64,000 nucleotides of DNA from contig CAJHNH020000850.1 of the NCBI GenBank assembly GCA_905116865.2, positions 118,501 to 182,500 of the forward strand. Direction: 5' to 3'. This document shows positions 42,920 to 64,000 of the stretch, piece by piece (the stretch's first letter is position 1; the number at the start of each line of letters is the position of its first letter). Under the pieces are notes generated by a model, which was not told the origin of the DNA, did not search any database, and saw only the letters and a program-made list of their open reading frames with translations. Position numbers and translations under genes: made by a program. The DNA is from Candidula unifasciata (lineage: Eukaryota; Mollusca; Gastropoda; Stylommatophora; Geomitridae).

Positions 42920-43135
42920 GTGGAAGTGGAAAGGAGGATTCGGGCTTTTGAATGTACATGCTATAAACGCATTCTACTAATTAGTTATTTAGAACATACA
43001 AGTAACAAATATGTCAGAGACAAATTATACACATTCGCGGGACATCAGGAGCCTCTCATGGCAGTGGTAAAACGTCGCAAGCTAGCTTAGTTCAGGCACG
43101 TGGTGAGACATGATCCGACTGCAAAGACTGTTCTT
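42920..43135 (+). pseudogene. LINE tail remnant (VKRRKLA type)
   Basis: VERRIRAFECTCYKRIL, ISYLEHTSNKYVRDK, QEPLMAVVKRRKLA, then RHVVRHDPTAKTVLQSTL, the typical ERR...FE.K..RR.LRI.Y.EH / VKRRKLAWFGHV.RHD LINE C terminus with one stop at the Trp position. Confidence 0.75.
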
Positions 43136-43880
43136 CAATCAACACTGCGTCCCTTCTCTGTGTGTTATTTTGGTCTGCCTCTATTTCTATACCCCTGTGG
43201 ATTCCAGTGGAAAGAAATTCTAGCTATGTTGTTCTCATGTTTTCTCAACGTGTACCCTATCTAGAGCCAGCGTCTTATCTTCACCTCTGGGTCCACTGAG
43301 TCTTGTTTAGGTCTTCCCCAAAGCTCAACATAACTGATTCTATCAAACCATTTAATTCTCTCTATTCGGCGCAGGCATCAGTTAATGAATGTTTTTAGTT
43401 CAGTAGTAATTGCTTTGTTGCTCTCTGTGTTTCCATTCCATACAATAGTACTGATTTGACATTATAATTAACAATTTTAAGTTTAGTATTTGTTGTATAT
43501 TCTTTTTACCTCCACCAATTCTTTAGTTCTATGAATGCTCATCTTGCCTCATGTATTTTCAGACCAATCAGTTGTGATCTCGCATCAAGTATATTTAATT
43601 TGTCTTGCATCTGATTCAGTCAATAGGACAGAAGAGAAATATCGTTACAGAAGTCCAGATCAACAAATTTTTGTGTATGGGTCCACTGAATTCTATTCCT
43701 GTTATCAGCAGTTGCTGTCTTCACAAACCAGTCTTTTTGCCAGTAAAAATAGGAGAGACGACAAAAGACACCCTTGTCACACACTTGCTCTTCTTTCAAA
43801 GGTATCTGTTAGCCTTCTTTCATAAAGAACTCGACATGTCATGCCTTTATACGTTGCCTTTACAATGTTAAAAGTTTGCT
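43135..43880 (-). pseudogene. LINE RT 3' fragment, sister of the 52-54 kb element
   Basis: Nucleotide blocks such as GCGCAGGCATCAGTTAATGA and CATACAATAGTACTGATTTG match the 52.6-53.5 kb element. The minus strand is decayed by indels. Confidence 0.75.
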
Positions 43881-43899
43881 GAGCGATTCCATAGTGCCG

Positions 43900-44240
<341 letters not shown>

Positions 44241-44371
44241 CACACAGAATTAACAAAACAATTTATACACAGTAATCACCGAGCAGTGAAATGCATCAAC
44301 ATTTACGATATTTCCCGTCTATGAATACATTACTGTAGCTGTGTGCTGCATGAAGTTTTGAATATAACAAA

Positions 44372-44477
<106 letters not shown>

Positions 44478-44479
44478 AC

Positions 44480-45610
44480 CTGTATACAGAGAATTGAAAA
44501 CAGGGGAGACTGCAATTAAACTATTACAATGGAATGAATCCAGTCAACTGTATACATATGTATACTACTTATATCTTTTACACGCGAAACGTTCCATTTT
44601 TTAAAAAAAACACTGTTTGAATTACATAAAATTTTTTTATTTTTTTGGTTTTAGTATAAATTCAATAACGTAGGCTTTGAATATATTGTTAAACTATTAA
44701 ATTTTATGTTTGCAAATTTCTGATAATTTTAAAATGTTTTGAATTCTTTTGAGACACCAAATCATCCCAAATCTGGACCTTCTTGTGCCTCCGAGAACTA
44801 TAAACTTCTGGAGAATGCTTGTTTGTAGGCCTCGTTATGTGGATGTTCCCTGCAAGTATGTTGTTTCCTGCGTTCATATTTTGCACGGTCGGCCTCTCTG
44901 TCGATTCAGTCATGATCTGCGCATATCTGCTCACTGTGGTATACTGTCTGTGGGTGACTGGCTTAAATGGCAGAGCCATTTCACTTGTTTTCTAAGATTT
45001 TTCCGAATGAGATGTAATTATGTTTCTGGCAACGTTATTTCTTCTTTGCTTAGCTGAATGTTTCAGCCGTTCTCTAATTTTCTTCTTTTCTTCTTCTTCT
45101 TTTTCTTTTTTGCGTCAACCGTCTGTAAACTCATGTGTAAAGTTATCGCTCTTAGCCCTCTTCTGGACTTTAGTCTTGTTCCATAACTTAAGTTTTACGT
45201 AAACATATTTTTTTCAGATGTGACTTATTTGTATGTAGACGGTTGGCTATTTGCCTCTCAGGTAGATTCGCTATGACTTCAAAGGGAATACCATAATTAG
45301 TCGACTTTTACGACATACATGTGGGGGAGAGGAGGGTGGCGGCAGTGGATCTATACCCCACCCCTCCCCCCTTAGATGGGAGCCCGAAACCAAGTGCGCC
45401 TTGGTGAACAATTGGAGCATGTAGTGGAAACATTCCGGGACACCACAATGAAAGCATCGATGCCTCAGGTTTTGCAAAGCTTTTAGCATCCACCGTCTTC
45501 TCAAATAGTGGGATGAGTATCCGAATGCATACATCGACTTCTTCTGCCAACACAAGAGGCAGATTACTTCTTAACACTTGCTTTGTTTAATTCTGCCACA
45601 TCTGATAATA
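44480..45610. other. Mostly unassigned stretch
   Basis: Contains a reverse piece of family F near 45,265-45,330. The minus-strand text near 44,700-45,060 has faint LINE-tail character but no firm motif. Confidence 0.35.
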
Positions 45611-45614
45611 TACT

Positions 45615-45965
45615 TTTGTCTTCTTCTGCCTTTCTAACCCCCAGTGGAGCATAGACCCTCAATCAACTCAAGCCAAGTCTTTCTCTCCTTCGCTATCACA
45701 TAGAGCTCTTCCCATGTCTTTCCCATATATTTTACTTTGCTCTCTAGCTCCCTTCTTCAAGCGTTTTTTTTTTTTTGGGGGGGGGGGGGGGGGGTCTTCT
45801 TTCTTTATTTCTATGGCTCTGTGGATTCCAGCGCAAAGACATTCTAGTTTTATTGTTCTCATGTGGTCTCAAAGTGTGTCCTTTCCAACTCTTCGATTTT
45901 TCTTCACCACCTGGTCCACTGGAACGTGTTTATTTCTTTCCCAAAGCTATATATGAGTGTACGTT
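45615..45965 (-). pseudogene. LINE 3'-end fragment, sister of the 52-54 kb element
   Basis: TCTTCTGCCTTTCTAACCCC, AGTGGAGCATAGACCCTCAA and TCTGTGGATTCCAGCGCAAA match the 3' end of the 52.4 kb LINE. A T/G homopolymer run at about 45,770-45,795 splits it. Confidence 0.75.
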
Positions 45966-46419
45966 TGTAGTACAGTTATTTACACACTTTTCATTTAATT
46001 ATCTAAAGTGATGACGTGAATAGAGGGGTGATGCAGTCGAGCTGATGACAGAAACACAAACTGACTAGAAAGCTCAACGAAAGGAATAGAAAAAAACGCT
46101 CATAAATACAACCAAACTTTTCGACCGAAATCTTTGACAACGAAGAACTAAACATATCATAGAATGTGACTGGACAAATTCTACGGCTTGTTTACAATCT
46201 CTGTTGTCGTTTCGGTGGAGTTTCTAGGTACTGAATATGTTGTTATTATTACACCATTGAAAAAGACTTTGGTATAAACGTAATCATGCCTTTTGAAAAA
46301 TTACTAAAAGAGACACAACGAGATACAGATCTTTGTGGAGTTTAAACTGCTTCGTCTTCGTGTAAGTCCCGGGTTCCTATTGAAGGGACAGCATGAATAG
46401 ACCCAATGCATCTTTAACA

Positions 46420-46695
46420 AGCATGTCGTAGGAGTCGACTCATTGGGGACTTCTTGCCAAGTCGGAGTGCATCTGTGCGGGTGGCAAGGAACAAGCAGCT
46501 GCACACAAACAAGACAGTAAAACTGTTGTACTCGCAAATCTCAGGCCCTGGCACAATGCCAAAGTCTAAATGGACGAACAACCTGGACTTTTAGCCGCAG
46601 CTTAAAGTCGGTGAACAAAGAAAAAGAAGAAGAAGGAAAAGAAGAAAAAGAAGAAGAAAAAGAAGAAGAAGAAGAAGAAGATGATGATGATGAAC
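46420..46695 (+). repeat. Dispersed repeat family F with (GAA)n tail
   Basis: Starts GCATGTCGTAGGAGTCGACT and continues through CTTAAAGTCGGTGAACAAAG into about 65 bp of GAA/GAT repeats. It lies about 95 bp from the protease stop codon. Confidence 0.55.
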
Positions 46696-46787
46696 AAAGA
46701 GCAGGGGGAGTTAAAGAAATCTGCTTGTAAGTTAAGTAAATATTTTGCTATTTTTGAGTCACTTTAGCGTCGCAGAGTCAGTAGGAG

Positions 46788-61900
<15,113 letters not shown>

Positions 61901-62075
61901 TTATCGTAGTGTAAGAAAATCAATAAAGTATAGATTACAAATTATAACATGAGAAAGGAAGGACAGATAAAGAGGATGGCACAGATTGAAACATGCGACA
62001 TCAAACATATGCAGTTCCTAATTATATATTTATATATAAACTAGGCCACCTACTAAGAAACAATGTTAAATAATA

Positions 62076-62136
62076 AGTAACACTGTGTAACGTAACACTG
62101 TGTAACGAAACACTGTGTAACGAAACACTGTGTAAC
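62076..62136. repeat. Short 15-bp tandem repeat
   Basis: Four copies of AACACTGTGTAACGA. Confidence 0.85.
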
Positions 62137-62349
62137 AATGTGATTAGGCAGTAACATGAACGTCAATATTCCTGGCCATGAATTGTCTAAGGCAACTAGC
62201 AATAGCGCCATAATGTTAATAGACGATGGACACACCCAGTTTGACCGAGCTTAAAATGTGCACCATAACATTTTATGGTAAGTGAAGGCAGAAAGCAATA
62301 TGTTAATAACATATCTCAGAGTAATCAAAGCAATGTTTCCCCGATGTGA

Positions 62350-62622
62350 ATTTGAACAAAGAAGACACAAACAATAGACTGCACAATTTATTGCCTGGCA
62401 TATTTCGCTGTATCTATGAAGGCAAAAAGAAATGGTCGTTGCCCTACGCTTACCTTGGTGAAACAGTTTGAAATGTACTTGAATTTGTGTTTCAATTTCT
62501 AGGTTTCAGCTATTTGCTTCAATTTAATTAATTGTTACTGTAGTATGCACCTGACGAGATACAGCGAAATATGCCAGGCAATAAATTGTGCAGTCTATTG
62601 TTTGTGTCTTCTTTGTTCAAAT
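62350..62622. mobile_element. Foldback/MITE-like element with perfect 65-bp inverted repeats
   Basis: 62350-62414 and 62558-62622 are exact reverse complements (65 of 65), separated by 143 bp. The arms start ATTTGAACAAAGAAGACACA. A 12-bp direct repeat, ATATCTCAGAGT, occurs at 62311-62322 and at 62621-62632, overlapping the right end by 2 bp. No coding content. Confidence 0.8.
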
Positions 62623-62639
62623 ATCTCAGAGTGTTGACG

Positions 62640-63310
62640 AACGTATTACAATCCAGCCGTTGGCTTATAACGTGTCTTTTACTTACTCTTACATCTACAT
62701 TATTTTAATCTCAATGAGCAACAATGTATGGACCAAATGGAAATATAAATCATAAACAAAAAATCCTTAGCAAAAACATATGATAAATGAATAAAGAATT
62801 GATAACACTGCACTCGGGACAGTCCCACACGTGCTCCTTCTCCTTTTCCGGGATGTTTATAGCACCAGGTGCAACTTGATTAAAAGTCTCCTCTGTGTCC
62901 CCTTCATTGTTTGACACCTTCCTGAACCACCACTCACCCTCCTCCACACGTTATTTTATTATTATTATTATTTTTAAATTAATCTTTCAGTGTACGGCTG
63001 CGATGTCTATTTTATTGCACTCTCCTCTTGATCCCAGTGAATATTTTTCACGTCCGCTTTATCATGAATGGCTCACCGCCTAGAGGAGTGGCAGCAGCTA
63101 ATCTACCAGACTGCTCCTCAACTGAATACATCTGAAAAACCAGGACAGACAATCCATGATACGCTACTGCAGTGACTCTTCCCAAGTGATGCGAGACAAT
63201 CTGTTTCAAGTTTTCCATGGAAAATAATGAACAGATTAAATACAGATGTCCCAGAAAACCTGTCTATAAGGCACAAGAACAGACACTTTCTTGTCAATTG
63301 ATTCTAGACA
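62640..63310. other. Unassigned stretch with a short LINE-tail piece
   Basis: The minus strand near 62,860-62,800 reads EKEHVWDCPECSVINS, a diverged member of the TEHxWECPEC tail family. Nothing else is recognised. Confidence 0.4.
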
Positions 63311-63319
63311 TCTTCTTGT

Positions 63320-63510
63320 GAGATGCAATTTTTCGTTGTTTTCAAGCCCCACCCTTGCCGGGGGCCGCAATATAGCCTGGTCATAAATATGGCCTATTGG
63401 CTGAACGCGGTTTCTGGGACCTCTCCACGGGTGATCCTCATTCGCATGGTGGCACTTTGTGTCATCGGGTGTTTATCGTTTGTGTGATGTCCTATTGGGG
63501 TATAAAATAC
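63320..63510 (-). repeat. Dispersed repeat family C (reverse copy)
   Basis: GAACGCGGTTTCTGGGACCT and CATGGTGGCACTTTGTGTCA, as in the 23.1-kb copy. Confidence 0.65.
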
Positions 63511-63519
63511 ACTCTCTTG

Positions 63520-64000
63520 TTGCTTATTAAACACCCCAGCAAAGCAACACAAAAATAATAATGTGTAATAGTACCTTTCAATCACCTGTTGTTATATACT
63601 TGTTTTACGAGACAGAAGGAGACAGAGAAAAAGACAAAGAAAGGAACAATAAAACAATACTTCTTTGCCTTGTAAAAATCTAGAAGATGCAAAGAGCTTC
63701 AACACTTCTGTTCAAAGAAAAGAAACCTGGCTTCCTACGTCTATATCTGTTAGTTATACTACAGAATGGACTTTGTCACAAATTACCAGATGAACAGTGT
63801 GTAGTTTTACAAGTACTCACCAACAATATAGCTGATACAACATGCTCCCATTTTTGCCAAAAAAGAATGAATTCAAATGCCAAAATGTATGAAATATCTT
63901 GTTGGTTAAAATTATATGTCTGTCTGTACGATTTTCTGTTCAGCAATGACTGGCGATCTAAATTATCTTGATTTATGTATACATTTTCGTAAGCATAAAA
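63520..64000. other. Unassigned right edge
   Basis: A plus-strand ORF at 63687-63971 (94 codons, AT-rich, several Cys) has no motif I recognise and no splice support. Confidence 0.3.

Noticed and set aside
63394..63585. Possible signal-peptide exon for the protease (hydrophobic minus-strand ORF)
   Set aside because: It starts with GTG, not ATG, the likely donor phase does not match the required phase 1, and it overlaps a dispersed repeat.

Overview
This is a metazoan nuclear window. GT-AG introns interrupt short coding exons, most of the DNA is repeats, and there is no operon structure. The mix of LINE 3' tails, Penelope-like fragments with a GIY-YIG nuclease, several tRNA-headed SINE-like families, long microsatellites and minisatellites suggests a lophotrochozoan, most likely a gastropod mollusc. 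That placement is an inference from repeat style, not a sequence match.

Three spliced genes can be assembled with matching intron phases. (1) About 1.0-8.7 kb, minus strand: the 5' half of an IQCK-like gene (IQ motif containing K, a cilium-associated family). It has three coding exons (8619-8673, 3233-3490, 1008-1105) and continues off the left edge. A full X-box (RFX site) lies 258 bp upstream of its ATG. (2) About 23.7-42.8 kb, plus strand: a seven-exon gene for an unrecognised single-pass membrane protein of about 1121 residues. Its 2.76 kb central exon encodes about 20 degenerate 32-residue repeats. (3) About 61.9-46.8 kb, minus strand: five exons of a secreted trypsin-like serine protease with a complete catalytic triad. 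The signal-peptide exon was not found.

Layout. 0-14.8 kb is dominated by six unrelated tandem arrays (periods about 71, 26, 92, 26, 61 and 36 bp) that fill and flank the IQCK-like introns. 14.9-23 kb holds a decayed LINE with RT and RNase H, a LINE tail encoding a C2H2 finger, and other dispersed repeats. 23.6-42.8 kb is the membrane-protein gene; its introns carry SINE-like elements, a (CTA)n tract, an 8-bp-TSD DNA transposon, Penelope-like sequence and a (GAA)n tract. 42.8-46.7 kb is LINE debris and AT/AC microsatellites. 46.8-61.9 kb is the protease gene, with a large nearly intact LINE RT fragment, a 110-bp tandem array and a (GGTC)n tract in its introns. 61.9-64 kb is sparse but contains a perfect 65-bp inverted repeat.

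The three genes show no sign of acting in one pathway. The most interesting points are the splice-site-bearing minisatellite next to an IQCK-like exon, the X-box promoter, the repeat-tailed membrane protein, and an unusual substitution at the conserved Trp215 position of the protease.
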